DNA from: an uncultured Fidelibacterota bacterium
Lineage (GTDB): Bacteria; Fidelibacterota; Marinisomatia; Marinisomatales; TCS55
NCBI GenBank assembly: GCA_913009735.1
Contig: CAJVYU010000009.1
Span: 1-46,894 of the forward strand
Direction: 5' to 3'
Length of the DNA stretch: 46,894 nucleotides
The number at the start of each line of letters is the position of its first letter. Position 1 is the stretch's first letter. Shown here piece by piece: positions 1 through 8,238 of the stretch. The position numbers and the translations under genes are program-made. Under the pieces are notes generated by a model that was given only the letters and a program-made list of their open reading frames with translations, was not told the origin of the DNA and ran no database searches.

Positions 1-359
1 TTTGGACAGATTTTTCCACTTATTCAAAAAACAATCCCCTTATTATTTCAATACCACAAACAGAAGATGAGAGTAGAGTGAGTAATCCAAAATACCTATT
101 TTATAAACCCCACTTCAATTCTCCCCTTTTACAGGGGAGAAAGCAACCGGACTATCGCCAAAATCTTTCCCTTGCGCTTTCGCTAATAGGGGAAACACAA
201 AGCTTGCCGTAGTTGCAGCAAAGGTTGGGGTCAAAAACATATATTTAAATGGTTTCGATAAACGTCTTGGACAGATATGACAGCAAACCAAGAAGCTCAA
301 AAGGGCAATGTGAATACCTTGTTTAATCAGTAAATTATATGTTTGAAAAGGGAAAAATA
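1..359. other. Left-edge non-coding stretch with a small hairpin
   Basis: I see no convincing gene here. At 120-140 there is a perfect 7-bp stem (TCTCCCC/GGGGAGA) around a 7-base loop, of the kind found in dispersed intergenic palindromes. Bases 5-21 recur exactly at 46655-46671 near the right edge. A short open stretch around 200-275 on the plus strand reads like protein but has no start and ends in a stop. It is too short to call as a gene. Confidence 0.5.
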
Positions 360-905
360 ATGGACAAAAAGTCTTCATATTCAAAACAGGAATTACTTGA
401 TATCGGTCTCGGTAAGGTGTTTGGGGAGAAAAATGGGAAGCTCCCATTACCCCCCATGTTGATGCTTGACCGGATCTTGCATATTTCAGATAAAGGCGGA
501 AAATATGATAAAGGAGAAATCAAGGCAGAAATGGATATCGATCCATCCAATTGGTTTTTCCAATGTCATTTTAAAAACGATCCTGTTATGCCCGGCTGTC
601 TTGGATTAGACGGATTTTGGCAGCTTATCGGATTCTTTCTTTCCTGGGCCGGCGGCGAAGGACGCGGACGCGCCCTGGGCGTACAAGACATGAAATTCAA
701 AGGACAGGTTCGTCCATATCACGATAAAATCAGTTATAAAATAGATATCAAGAAACTTATCACAAGGCCGGTTTATATGGCTTGGGGTGACGCCGAATTA
801 AAAGTGAAAAACAGGGTTATTTACTTTGCCAAAAATCTGCAAGTTGGTTTATTTAAAAATCTTACTTATGATTTTGGCGGCGATCCGGCGCTCGATACGT
901 TTTAA
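360..905 (+). CDS. fabA: FabA: 3-hydroxydecanoyl-ACP dehydratase/isomerase
   Basis: FabA dehydrates 3-hydroxyacyl-ACP and isomerises trans-2-decenoyl-ACP to cis-3, which is the entry point to anaerobic unsaturated fatty acid synthesis in the cytoplasm. An ATG lies seven codons upstream at 339. I chose ATG 360 because a purine-rich AAGGG-type site precedes it. It also places the catalytic His at residue 70 (CHFKNDPVMPG) and Asp at 84 (CLGLD), the numbering of the E. coli enzyme. The hot-dog-fold core motifs GRALGVQDMKFKGQV and the C-terminal LQVGLF are present, and the 181-residue length is normal. It lies 22 bp upstream of ychF and is probably co-transcribed with it. FabA is uncommon in Bacteroidetes, which usually rely on FabZ. 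No fabB partner is visible in the window. Confidence 0.96.
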   Translation: MDKKSSYSKQELLDIGLGKVFGEKNGKLPLPPMLMLDRILHISDKGGKYDKGEIKAEMDIDPSNWFFQCHFKNDPVMPGCLGLDGFWQLIGFFLSWAGGEGRGRALGVQDMKFKGQVRPYHDKISYKIDIKKLITRPVYMAWGDAELKVKNRVIYFAKNLQVGLFKNLTYDFGGDPALDTF

Positions 906-927
906 TCAATAAAGATTTTAAACACAC

Positions 928-2028
928 ATGGCTTTACGGTGCGGTATTGTCGGTTTACCCAATGTGGGTAAATCCACCATTTTTAACGCTCTGACGGCTT
1001 CATCCGTCCCAGCTGAAAACTATCCTTTTTGCACCATTGATCCACACATGGGTATTGTGGAGCTTCCCGATCCGCGTCTTAAAAAACTGGCCGCAATTTT
1101 CAAACCGGAAAAAGTAACCCCCGCCTCCGTTGAATTTATCGATATTGCAGGATTAGTCCGGGGTGCCAGTAAAGGCGAAGGCTTGGGCAATCAGTTTTTG
1201 GGTCAAATTCGACAGGTGGCTGCCATCGTTCATGTCGTTCGCTGTTTTGAAGATAACAACGTAACTCATGTGGAGGGTGATGTAGACCCTCTACGGGACG
1301 CAGAGCTTATCGAAACAGAATTGCTTCTGGCTGACATTGAAACGCTGGAAAAACGCCAATTTAAATCAGAAAAGGCAGCAAGATCCGGAGATAAAAAAGC
1401 AAAAAAAGAAAATGATTTCATCACGCGGTTACTGAAACATTGCAACAACGGACGTCGGGCGAGAACAATTGAAACAAACGATGATGAAGCAAATATTCTA
1501 CGTACATTGCATTTGCTTACCAGTAAGCCCATCCTATACGTTGCAAATGTTGACGAAACAGAAATTACCCACAATCGACGCGGGGACATGGAACAGCAAT
1601 TGGTAGACTTCGCTGAAAAAGAAGGAAATCTGGCCATTCGCCTATGCGGGAAGCTGGAGCAGGAAATTGCTGTTTTGCCTGAAAATGAAAAACCATTTTT
1701 TCTGGAAGAATATAATTTACCCGAACCAGGACTTCATAAGCTCATTCATACCGGTTTTCGACTCCTTGAACTGGAGACATTTTTTACCGGAGGGCCAGAA
1801 GAAGTCCGGGCCTGGACCATCAAAAAAGGCACCTCGGCCCCGGAAGCAGCAGGAGAAATTCATACTGATTTCCAGCGGGGCTTTATTAAAGCAGAAGTTA
1901 TTCGATATGATGATTTAATCAGGCTGGGCTCTGAAAAAGCTGTGAAAGAAGCCGGGTTGGCGAAATTGCAGGGAAAGGAATATATTGTTGAAGACGGGGA
2001 CTGTATTTATTTCCGTTTTAATGTGTAG
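928..2028 (+). CDS. ychF: YchF/EngD (OLA1 family) ribosome-associated GTPase/ATPase
   Basis: This is a universally conserved P-loop NTPase of the Obg-related YchF family. It binds ribosomes and, in studied members, prefers ATP. The P-loop GLPNVGKST is at residues 9-17. The G2/G3 region reads FIDIAGLVRGAS, and the usual NKxD specificity motif is replaced by NVDE, as is typical for YchF. A coiled-coil insertion lies around residues 130-200 and a TGS domain at the C-terminus (around 280-366, with TIKKGTSAPEAAGEIH). The 366-residue length is standard. It starts at ATG 928 right after fabA and ends before a strong hairpin at 2104-2136. Confidence 0.97.
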   Translation: MALRCGIVGLPNVGKSTIFNALTASSVPAENYPFCTIDPHMGIVELPDPRLKKLAAIFKPEKVTPASVEFIDIAGLVRGASKGEGLGNQFLGQIRQVAAIVHVVRCFEDNNVTHVEGDVDPLRDAELIETELLLADIETLEKRQFKSEKAARSGDKKAKKENDFITRLLKHCNNGRRARTIETNDDEANILRTLHLLTSKPILYVANVDETEITHNRRGDMEQQLVDFAEKEGNLAIRLCGKLEQEIAVLPENEKPFFLEEYNLPEPGLHKLIHTGFRLLELETFFTGGPEEVRAWTIKKGTSAPEAAGEIHTDFQRGFIKAEVIRYDDLIRLGSEKAVKEAGLAKLQGKEYIVEDGDCIYFRFNV

Positions 2029-2103
2029 AAAAAAGTGATTGCCTGACCGTCGGCCTTTGCCGGCAGTGTCAACATTGTACCGGTCATGACGGGGGCGGAT
2101 AAA

Positions 2104-2136
2104 CAAAAAAAGGCAGTATTTCCTGCCCTTTTAAAA
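2104..2136. terminator. Bidirectional rho-independent terminator
   Basis: The stem GGCAG/CTGCC (2112-2116 and 2123-2127) is flanked by an A-run on the left and a T-run on the right. It lies between the convergent ychF (+) and the acidic-tail membrane protein gene (-), so it can serve both. Confidence 0.8.
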
Positions 2137-2159
2137 AATTCCCGCTTTAAAGATGATAG

Positions 2160-2765
2160 CTAGTCCTCGTCTTCATCCTCCTCTTCATAATCGTATTCCT
2201 CTTCATCATCTTCATCATCATCATCTTCATCGTCCTCGTCATAGTAATATGGATAAGGATAATCATATTCGTCATACTCTTCGCCTTCATCTTCTTCGTC
2301 TTTATCCTTTTTTTCAGCTTCCTGTTTTACAACAATGACTCTGGGATCTTCTGCGCCACTAACAGCTTTATCCACTAATTTTTGTTCAGCTGAAGTCAGC
2401 TCGTATTTATCGTTACCCACATGTTGACGATATAACACACCGCTTAATGTAGAAAAGAAAAGAACCATCAGGGCAAGCACAGATCCTTCAGGCTTAAACT
2501 CAAAACCTCCCCACATGTTTTGTGCCCAACCGAAGTTCATAAAGACTGCTGCAGATAGCAAAACACCAAAAAGGATAATGAAATTACCCATGGTGTCCGG
2601 CGTGGCTGTATCCATCAGGGCTAAATAAAGAAACCATACCAGGATACCGGCCACAGCAAAGAAAATACCCAACATGTAATTTTCTGCAATCACTGAAAGC
2701 ACAAAACCAATGATCGCTCCGAAGGGTATAATAAACCCGATTCCTGACTTGACGTTAGCAGGCAT
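2160..2765 (-). CDS. Small polytopic membrane protein with extremely acidic Tyr-rich tail
   Basis: I do not recognise a family. The 201-residue protein has about four hydrophobic helices in its first half (roughly residues 9-27, 31-51, 58-79 and 92-109). A charged linker follows, then a tail from about residue 150 to the end made almost wholly of Asp, Glu and Tyr, with a YPYPYYY patch around residues 170-176. The DNA of the tail is a low-complexity run of TCATCT/TCCTC-like triplets, prone to slippage, so its length may vary between relatives. The gene stands alone on the minus strand and converges on ychF. Calcium or other cation binding, or a charged docking surface, are possible guesses with no direct support. 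Confidence 0.8.
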   Translation of the reverse strand: MPANVKSGIGFIIPFGAIIGFVLSVIAENYMLGIFFAVAGILVWFLYLALMDTATPDTMGNFIILFGVLLSAAVFMNFGWAQNMWGGFEFKPEGSVLALMVLFFSTLSGVLYRQHVGNDKYELTSAEQKLVDKAVSGAEDPRVIVVKQEAEKKDKDEEDEGEEYDEYDYPYPYYYDEDDEDDDDEDDEEEYDYEEEDEDED

Positions 2766-3232
2766 AAGAAAAAATATTGATTCTTTTATTCATGTTGTCT
2801 GTCTTACCTCGAATGACAAGTTTAAAATTGGTCGTTTTACAGAGGAAAAGCAAGAAAAAACTGGTGGGTGGTTGAGCAGTAACTGGTGAGTGGTAAAAAA
2901 GAAACTAATGGGAAACAGGGTGGTTCTTTTTCAAAAATATTGCGTTAAAATAAACAAGAACATCCACAAAGATTATTATTTATGTTTTATATTTATCAAA
3001 GGGTAGTAAAAGTAAACAGATAAAACTTATTTCCATGTACTCCCGAATCTTCCTGTCCCGCATGAGGGTTCGGTTAATTCATTCACAATTTCAGTATGAA
3101 TACGTGAATCGGAATAATATCTCTTTGCTTCATGCGACCATTCATACTTGATTTGATACTATGATATATGTCTGATTGGTTCGGCATTACATTGGTTACC
3201 TTTGGTGTAAAAAGCGTAATTTCTCAATATAT
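2766..3232. other. Intergenic region with a dispersed 27-bp repeat
   Basis: No gene is evident. This is the divergent promoter region of the acidic-tail protein (-) and the lipid A cluster (+). Bases 2870-2896 match 26589-26615 at about 22 of 27 positions (consensus GGTTRAGCRGTAACYGGTGA and onward), so this is a dispersed short repeat. Confidence 0.5.
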
Positions 3233-4222
3233 ATGAAAAACAATCTCCCCAAAATCGGTATTATTGGCGTGGGTCACATTGGACAACACCATGTGAAACA
3301 TCTGACAAAAAATACTGAATGCCGGCTTATCGGTCTCTATGATATTAACAATGATCGCAGCAATGTCGTTGCCGAAGAATATGGAACGAAAGCTTTTAGA
3401 TCCATAGATGAATTAATCGAAAACTGTGATGGGTTATCCATTGTAACGCCCACTAAAGTTCATGCTCAAGTTGCAGAACCATGCATCCGGGCAGGAAAAC
3501 ATGTCTTTATTGAAAAGCCTATCACCAAGACAGTGGCTGGTGCGGATCGCCTTTTGCAATTGGCGGAGGAAAACAACGTTATCATTCAAGTAGGGCACAT
3601 TGAACGTCTAAATCCGGCATTGATACCATTAAAGGATTTTGACTTGAATCCAAAGTATATTGAAGTTCAGCGATTGGCGCCCTACACTGTGCGGGGCACG
3701 GACGTTCCTGTTGTTTTGGATCTCATGATCCATGATATTGATATTATTCTGGCATTGGTAAATTCCCCGGTAAAAAATATCCGGGCCAGTGGAGTCTCTA
3801 TTTTATCTGATTCAGTGGATATTGCCAACGCAAGAATCCGTTTTGAAAACGGCACCGTGGCCAGCATGACTTCCAGCCGCATTGCCCGGGACAAAGTTCG
3901 CAAAATCCGCGTGTTTCAAAAAAACATGTATATTACTATCGATTTTCTTTTGGGCCTTACAGAAATATACCGTGTCCTTGATGAAAATGAAGAAAATTCT
4001 GCCGCGATTCAAACCGCTTCTCTTGACGCTTATGGCAGTTCTCGCAAGATTGTTTATGAAAAACCGAATGTGAAAAAAATTGATGCTTTGGAAATGGAGT
4101 TGGCCAATTTCATTGCATCCATTCAAGGCAAAGAAACACCCATTGTCGATGGCCATGCCGGCAGAGAAGCCCTGGATGTTGCGATAAAAATTCACGATAT
4201 GATATTGGAAGACATACATTAA
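3233..4222 (+). CDS. Gfo/Idh/MocA oxidoreductase of the lipid A cluster (GnnA candidate)
   Basis: This is an NAD(P)-dependent sugar oxidoreductase. A Rossmann motif (GVGHIGQHH) lies at residues 12-20, with EKP at 94-96, the signature GHIERLNPA at 121-129 and the probable catalytic HDID at 167-170. ATG 3233 was chosen over the in-frame start at 3176 because the Rossmann strand then begins at the usual distance from the N-terminus, giving 329 residues. It overlaps the next gene by one base (TAATG). In other diderms, Gfo/Idh proteins with this signature sit next to lpxB. In Acidithiobacillus, GnnA makes the 3-keto UDP-GlcNAc intermediate that GnnB aminates for diamino-sugar lipid A. That role is an inference here, and no GnnB-like aminotransferase is in the window. 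Confidence 0.88.
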   Translation: MKNNLPKIGIIGVGHIGQHHVKHLTKNTECRLIGLYDINNDRSNVVAEEYGTKAFRSIDELIENCDGLSIVTPTKVHAQVAEPCIRAGKHVFIEKPITKTVAGADRLLQLAEENNVIIQVGHIERLNPALIPLKDFDLNPKYIEVQRLAPYTVRGTDVPVVLDLMIHDIDIILALVNSPVKNIRASGVSILSDSVDIANARIRFENGTVASMTSSRIARDKVRKIRVFQKNMYITIDFLLGLTEIYRVLDENEENSAAIQTASLDAYGSSRKIVYEKPNVKKIDALEMELANFIASIQGKETPIVDGHAGREALDVAIKIHDMILEDIH

Positions 4223-4797
4223 TGGATATTCGCAATTTCTTTTTTAAATACCGTAGCTATACACCCATTCCTTTAGCATTAATGATAATTTATTTTTCCA
4301 TGCCAATGCTGCCTTACCTATGGTATGGATTGGCTTGCCTGACCATTGGAGAATCCATCCGCTTCTGGGCTGTAAGTTATGCCGGCGGTATTACCAGAAC
4401 AACAAACGTTGGCGCTCCGGCTCTTTGCTCGTCGGGTCCATTTGCTCACGTCCGCAATCCATTATACATAGGAAACCTGTTCATTTTCAGCGGTATCGTT
4501 CTTGTTGCCGGCGCTCCAAATATTTGGGCCATGCTGGTTTTGACATGGATATTTTTTATTATTCAATATGCTTTGATCGTTGATCTGGAAGAAAAAACTT
4601 TATCCGGTTTATTTAGCGATCATTATGAAATATACAAACAAAATGTCCCCAGGTTGATTCCACGATTATCTTCATGGAAAAATGAAGATAATCGTAAACC
4701 AATGGCGTTTATAAAAACGTTGAAAACAGAAAAGCGTACATTGCAAAATATGGTTCTCATCATTATACTCATTTTAATCCGTCAGCAATTTGTCTGA
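4222..4797 (+). CDS. ICMT/PEMT-family integral membrane methyltransferase
   Basis: This 191-residue membrane protein has four to five hydrophobic helices. It carries the isoprenylcysteine/phospholipid methyltransferase signature: GPFAHVRNPLYIGNL around residues 72-86, followed by EEKTLSGLF and a YxxYxxxVPRLIP motif near the C-terminus. These residues bind S-adenosylmethionine in the family. The start overlaps the stop of the Gfo/Idh gene, so translation is probably coupled. The substrate is unknown. Its place among lipid A genes suggests a lipid or isoprenoid-linked acceptor. The C-terminus carries an additional hydrophobic stretch (LIIILILI). Confidence 0.85.
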   Translation: MDIRNFFFKYRSYTPIPLALMIIYFSMPMLPYLWYGLACLTIGESIRFWAVSYAGGITRTTNVGAPALCSSGPFAHVRNPLYIGNLFIFSGIVLVAGAPNIWAMLVLTWIFFIIQYALIVDLEEKTLSGLFSDHYEIYKQNVPRLIPRLSSWKNEDNRKPMAFIKTLKTEKRTLQNMVLIIILILIRQQFV

Positions 4798-4835
4798 TTC
4801 TGGTTTATAGTAACTTACACATGTAACATTTGTCC

Positions 4836-5957
4836 ATGTGCGCTGATCACCATCCACGCTTTTTCATAGTCGCCGGAGAAGAATCCGGAGACCTTCATGG
4901 TGCAAAGCTAATCAATGCCATAAAGAAAAAGTCTCCTTCGGCGGAATTGATCGGACACGGCGGCGAAAAAATGAAATCTGCCGGGATGGAGATTCTTGAA
5001 CATGTAAATGATCTGGCAATGATGGGGTTTACGGAAGTGGTTAAACATTTGCCATATATGATCAAAGTTATGGGCGCTACGCTAAAGAAAATCCGGGAGG
5101 TTAAACCGCACCGGCTTATTCTAATCGATTATCCTGGATTCAATTTGCGTTTAGCTAGACGCGCACATCGCTTGGGATTGCCAATTACCTATTTCATTCT
5201 ACCCCAAGTTTGGGCATGGAACGAAAAGCGGGTAAACACAATTCGCAAATATGTTGATCAGGCTCTGTGCATTTTCCCCTTTGAACAGGAATGGTTCAAA
5301 CAGCGGGGAGTTGACGCGAGTTTCGTGGGTCATCCTTTCGCGGAATATCAGAAGCCGTCTATGGAAAAATCTGCATTTTTTAACAAGCATGGCTTGGATC
5401 AAGAACGGCCTTTACTGGTTCTGTTTCCGGGCAGCCGCCAACAGGAAGTGGATCGTCACCTGACAGTATTTAAACAAACTGTTAATCTTCTCAATAAAGA
5501 AATTTTACAGATCATTATTGGAAAAGCTCCGCATATACACTTGGGCAATATACCCGGGGACTGGAAAGTTGAAGCCGATGACGCCAGTCTGTGCCTGGAG
5601 TACGGAACAGCTGTGCTAACGTCTTCCGGGACGGCAACTCTACAGTCAGCCGTGCAGGACATCCCGGCAGTTGTATGTTACAAAATGTCCGCCGGCAGCT
5701 GGTTTTTAGCCAAAAAGATGTCAAAAGTGCCCTATGCCGCAATGACTAATCTTATCGTCGGCAAACAAATTGTTCCGGAATTTCTTCAGTATGAGATGAC
5801 GCCGGGAAATTTAGCCAATGCTATAAGACCTTTACTTATGCAAACCGCCGAGCGAAAGGAAACGCTTCTTGGTTATGAAGAAGTGCGGCGCACACTTGGA
5901 TTGCCGGGTGTGTATGAACGGGCTGCCGATGCTATTTTAAATAAGACATTTCTATGA
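4836..5957 (+). CDS. lpxB: LpxB: lipid-A-disaccharide synthase (GT19)
   Basis: LpxB joins UDP-2,3-diacylglucosamine and lipid X to form the beta-1,6 disaccharide of lipid A at the inner face of the inner membrane. The N-terminal FIVAGEESGDLHGAKL, the LIDYPGFNLRLA motif, the YFILPQVWAWNEKR segment, the GHPFAEY motif and the LFPGSRQQEVDRH stretch identify GT19. The C-terminal SSGTATLQ and MTNLIVGKQIVPEFLQ segments agree. The 373-residue length fits the family. ATG 4836 is preferred, but the in-frame TTG at 4830 is possible and no clear ribosome site decides it. The neighbours (Gfo/Idh, acyltransferase, lpxK) support the call. Confidence 0.96.
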   Translation: MCADHHPRFFIVAGEESGDLHGAKLINAIKKKSPSAELIGHGGEKMKSAGMEILEHVNDLAMMGFTEVVKHLPYMIKVMGATLKKIREVKPHRLILIDYPGFNLRLARRAHRLGLPITYFILPQVWAWNEKRVNTIRKYVDQALCIFPFEQEWFKQRGVDASFVGHPFAEYQKPSMEKSAFFNKHGLDQERPLLVLFPGSRQQEVDRHLTVFKQTVNLLNKEILQIIIGKAPHIHLGNIPGDWKVEADDASLCLEYGTAVLTSSGTATLQSAVQDIPAVVCYKMSAGSWFLAKKMSKVPYAAMTNLIVGKQIVPEFLQYEMTPGNLANAIRPLLMQTAERKETLLGYEEVRRTLGLPGVYERAADAILNKTFL

Positions 5958-5985
5958 GATATCTTAATATGAAACAAAAAATTAT

Positions 5986-6078
5986 AACCGCAAAGCGCAC
6001 AGAGTTTTCGCAAAGGACGCAAAGAAAAAATAATATTCTCTTTGCGATCTTTGCGCCTTCTTGGCGTTCTCTGCGGTT
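5986..6078. repeat. Long imperfect inverted repeat (GCAAAG-rich element)
   Basis: About 93 bp form an imperfect palindrome. The left arm starts AACCGCAAAGCGCACAGAG and contains repeated GCAAAG words. The right arm is the complementary CTTTGCG words ending TTCTCTGCGGTT, around an AT-rich centre. It fills almost the whole lpxB to acyltransferase spacer. It resembles intergenic hairpin repeats and short non-autonomous elements seen in many uncultured bacterial genomes. No second copy is in this window. Confidence 0.75.
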
Positions 6079-6093
6079 AAACTAGAACATCTT

Positions 6094-6741
6094 ATGAAAA
6101 AAAAGTTACTATTCTTTCTTGGTGTCTTTTTCGGCAAATGGATATTGAAATTCCTATACGGAACCAACCGCTGGTTTATTGAAGGAGACGGTCAGATTGA
6201 ACAACTGCGGGCAGAGGGAAAATCTATCATTTTTGCCACTTGGCACGGCAACCTGCTGCCGGGATATTTATATGTAGCCAATAAGCAGCCTTATGGTTTA
6301 GCCGGAACCCATGGTGACGCGGAAATCATATCCCGTATTGCGGTTAAACTTGGCTACAAAACCATTCGCGGATCCAGCACCCAAGGAGGCAGGGAAGCAT
6401 ATAAAAAAATTGTCGATGTGTTAGAAAATGAGAAAGGTTCTCTTATTTTCATTACACCGGATGGACCTAAAGGTCCGGCCAAAGAGCTAAAACCCGGAAC
6501 CGTCAAAGCGGCCATTCATACCGGAGCCGTCATTCTTCCCACCGGAAGCTTTGCTTCCAAACGCTGGGCGTCTACAAACTGGGATACTTTTTACGTTGCA
6601 AAGCCGTTTGGTAAAATTCACCTTTTAATTGGAGAACCGTTGGAATTTTCGAAGAAAGATGATTTTGAAGAAGGCTCAAAGAAGCTGAAAACAGAATTAG
6701 ACCGATTAGAAAAGGAAGCTGAACAACGTGCCGCAGTTTGA
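6094..6741 (+). CDS. DUF374 lysophospholipid acyltransferase-family protein
   Basis: This 215-residue protein starts at ATG 6094. An earlier in-frame start at 6061 would lie inside the inverted repeat and is rejected. It has an N-terminal hydrophobic anchor (residues 5-21), an acyltransferase-like WHGNLLP at 50-56, RGSSTQGG at 92-99 and the DUF374 hallmark TPDGPKGP at 121-128. DUF374 proteins are distant relatives of LpxL/PlsC acyltransferases and are often found next to lpxK or waaA. A late acylation of lipid A is a reasonable inference, not shown. Its end overlaps lpxK by 14 bp. Confidence 0.87.
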   Translation: MKKKLLFFLGVFFGKWILKFLYGTNRWFIEGDGQIEQLRAEGKSIIFATWHGNLLPGYLYVANKQPYGLAGTHGDAEIISRIAVKLGYKTIRGSSTQGGREAYKKIVDVLENEKGSLIFITPDGPKGPAKELKPGTVKAAIHTGAVILPTGSFASKRWASTNWDTFYVAKPFGKIHLLIGEPLEFSKKDDFEEGSKKLKTELDRLEKEAEQRAAV

Positions 6742-7774
6742 CCCACAGTCCATTAAAAAATATCGTTTCCTTCTATGGCCCCTGGGTTTTTTCTATCGTT
6801 TGCTCATCTTCTGGCGGAATTTATTTTACACTATCGGCTTTTTTGTTTCCAGGAAACTGCCAAGCAAGATTGTCAGCGTAGGGAATCTTTCTGTGGGTGG
6901 AACCGGCAAAACGCCTTTCGTGCTCTATTTGGCTAACACGTTAAAAACAAAGGGATTAAGCGTTGCTGTATTAAGCAGGGGATATAAACGCAAATCCTCC
7001 GGAACACTGGTGGTTAGCAACGGCAAAACCATTAAATCAGATTTGAAAAACAGCGGTGATGAACCCTACATGTTGGCTTTAAAACTCGACGGTGTTCCTA
7101 TCGTTGTAGATGAAAACCGTTACCGCGGCGGGTTGTTTATATGCAAGGAATTTAATCCTGATATTATTTTGTTGGACGACGCTTTTCAACACCGCCGATT
7201 GTATAGGAATGTGGATATTGTCCTTATTAACAGCGCTCACCGCCAACCCAAACTCCTGCCATACGGCCCGCTCCGGGAACCATTAAGAAATGTAAAGCGG
7301 GCTGATGCTGTTATTTTTACCAAGGCCAACCTGACGCCGCCGGGCGAAAAGCTGATAAACAATGTTTCCAGATACTGTAGTTTTACCATCCAATCTGAAC
7401 TTTCACCTGATACTCATTTGATCGCTTTTGACGGATCGACTAAATCGTTGAATGAAATCAACGGTTCGGTGGTGGCGGTCTCCGGCGTGGGAGACCCGGA
7501 CAGTTTTGAAGTCATTTTGGAAGATGCCGGGCTGGATTATATCCACCATTTCCGCCACGATGATCATGCGGATTATACCGAAATAGATTTGGAAGCGATT
7601 CGTGAAGTGTATTTGTCTGCTGAAGCGGAAGCGATCATTACAACAGAAAAAGATTTAGCCAAACTGGAACCATTAAACGACCTACCTGTCTTTGCCTTGC
7701 CTGTGAGCGTTTCGATTAACGACGAAGACGAAGAGCGGTTATTAGAACTGATTAATGTGCCGAGATCATCCTGA
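6728..7774 (+). CDS. lpxK: LpxK: tetraacyldisaccharide 4'-kinase
   Basis: LpxK phosphorylates the 4' position of the lipid A disaccharide at the cytoplasmic face of the inner membrane. A membrane-associated N-terminal helix (residues about 12-40) precedes the P-loop VGNLSVGGTGKTP (51-63). The motifs VLSRGYKRKSSG, SGDEPYMLA, LLDDAFQHRRLYRNVDIVL and YGPLREPLRNVKRAD are family hallmarks. The start is GTG 6728, inside the end of the acyltransferase gene. At 348 residues it is complete. It is the last gene of the lipid A cluster and is followed by repeat-rich DNA. Confidence 0.96.
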   Translation: MPQFDPQSIKKYRFLLWPLGFFYRLLIFWRNLFYTIGFFVSRKLPSKIVSVGNLSVGGTGKTPFVLYLANTLKTKGLSVAVLSRGYKRKSSGTLVVSNGKTIKSDLKNSGDEPYMLALKLDGVPIVVDENRYRGGLFICKEFNPDIILLDDAFQHRRLYRNVDIVLINSAHRQPKLLPYGPLREPLRNVKRADAVIFTKANLTPPGEKLINNVSRYCSFTIQSELSPDTHLIAFDGSTKSLNEINGSVVAVSGVGDPDSFEVILEDAGLDYIHHFRHDDHADYTEIDLEAIREVYLSAEAEAIITTEKDLAKLEPLNDLPVFALPVSVSINDEDEERLLELINVPRSS

Positions 7775-7812
7775 TCGCGGGTATAATTATTAAAAGTACG
7801 ATTGGTGTTATT

Positions 7813-7926
7813 GTAGTACAGACATTCCCCGCCTGCCACATTTGAAAAATATTAAAGGGGACGAGCAGGTTGTCTGTACTACTGCAGACAGGAATCCGCC
7901 AAAGGTCGGACAAGTTATCTGCAGTA
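7813..7926. repeat. Composite palindromic repeat, copy A of the dispersed R1 element
   Basis: A perfect 12-bp inverted repeat (GTAGTACAGACA at 7813-7824, complement at 7871-7882) encloses an R1 core beginning TTCCCCGCCTGCCACATTTG. Related R1 copies are at 33263-33312 and 46844-46894. A second inverted repeat (TACTGCAGA at 7880-7888, complement at 7918-7926) follows directly. Its GGACAAGTTATCTG word recurs at 46508-46521. The element lies just after lpxK and could fold into an RNA hairpin and act as a terminator. Confidence 0.7.
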
Positions 7927-7980
7927 CTTTTGTATTTATACCGCAATTCAAAGCTTTTGGGACAACCTCCACAAAATATA

Positions 7981-8050
7981 TTATCAGAACTGGGCCACGC
8001 CCCAGGCAAACATAACGCCTACAAAGGTGAGCATTAGGGGCCAGCCGGTA
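7981..8050 (-). pseudogene. Orphan 3' end, near-copy of the end of the 1220-residue secreted-protein gene
   Basis: These 70 bp match 9473-9542 at 66 of 70 positions, in the same orientation. In frame they encode the same final 20 residues plus stop (GWPLMLTFVGVMFAWGVAQF). All four differences are at third codon positions and are silent, so the copy diverged while still coding. Nothing upstream of it belongs to the gene. The hairpin at 8074-8196 and the ATPase gene lie between the two copies. It is either the tail of a lost paralogue or the displaced 3' end left by an insertion. Confidence 0.8.
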
Positions 8051-8073
8051 GACTTCAAAAGTCAGAAAATTTT

Positions 8074-8196
8074 GTCATTCTGATTCGCGGAAGCGGAGAA
8101 GAATCTCAAGCGTATAATAATCAATAAGCACTTGAGATTTTTATCTGCCGTAATGCAACGTTGGCGCCGCTTCATTCGTACCTCATTCAGAATGAC
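8074..8196. repeat. Long inverted repeat bounded by GTCATTCTGA
   Basis: Outer arms GTCATTCTGA (8074-8083) and its complement (8187-8196) bracket a second inner pair of complementary words (AATCTCAAG and CTTGAGATT). The whole is a roughly 120-bp imperfect hairpin. Elements with GTCATTCTGA ends are widespread non-autonomous intergenic repeats. No coding capacity is seen. Confidence 0.65.
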
Positions 8197-8238
8197 ATTT
8201 TTGGCGTTTTCTGTTTTTTTACAAGAGCATGAAATTTA

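Noticed and set aside
195-275. Protein-like reading frame in the left edge
   Set aside because: It is under 30 codons, with no start and a nearby stop, and no family is recognisable.
2153-2338. Open frame on the plus strand rich in histidine
   Set aside because: It is the antisense shadow of the Asp/Glu tail codons of the 2160-2765 gene.
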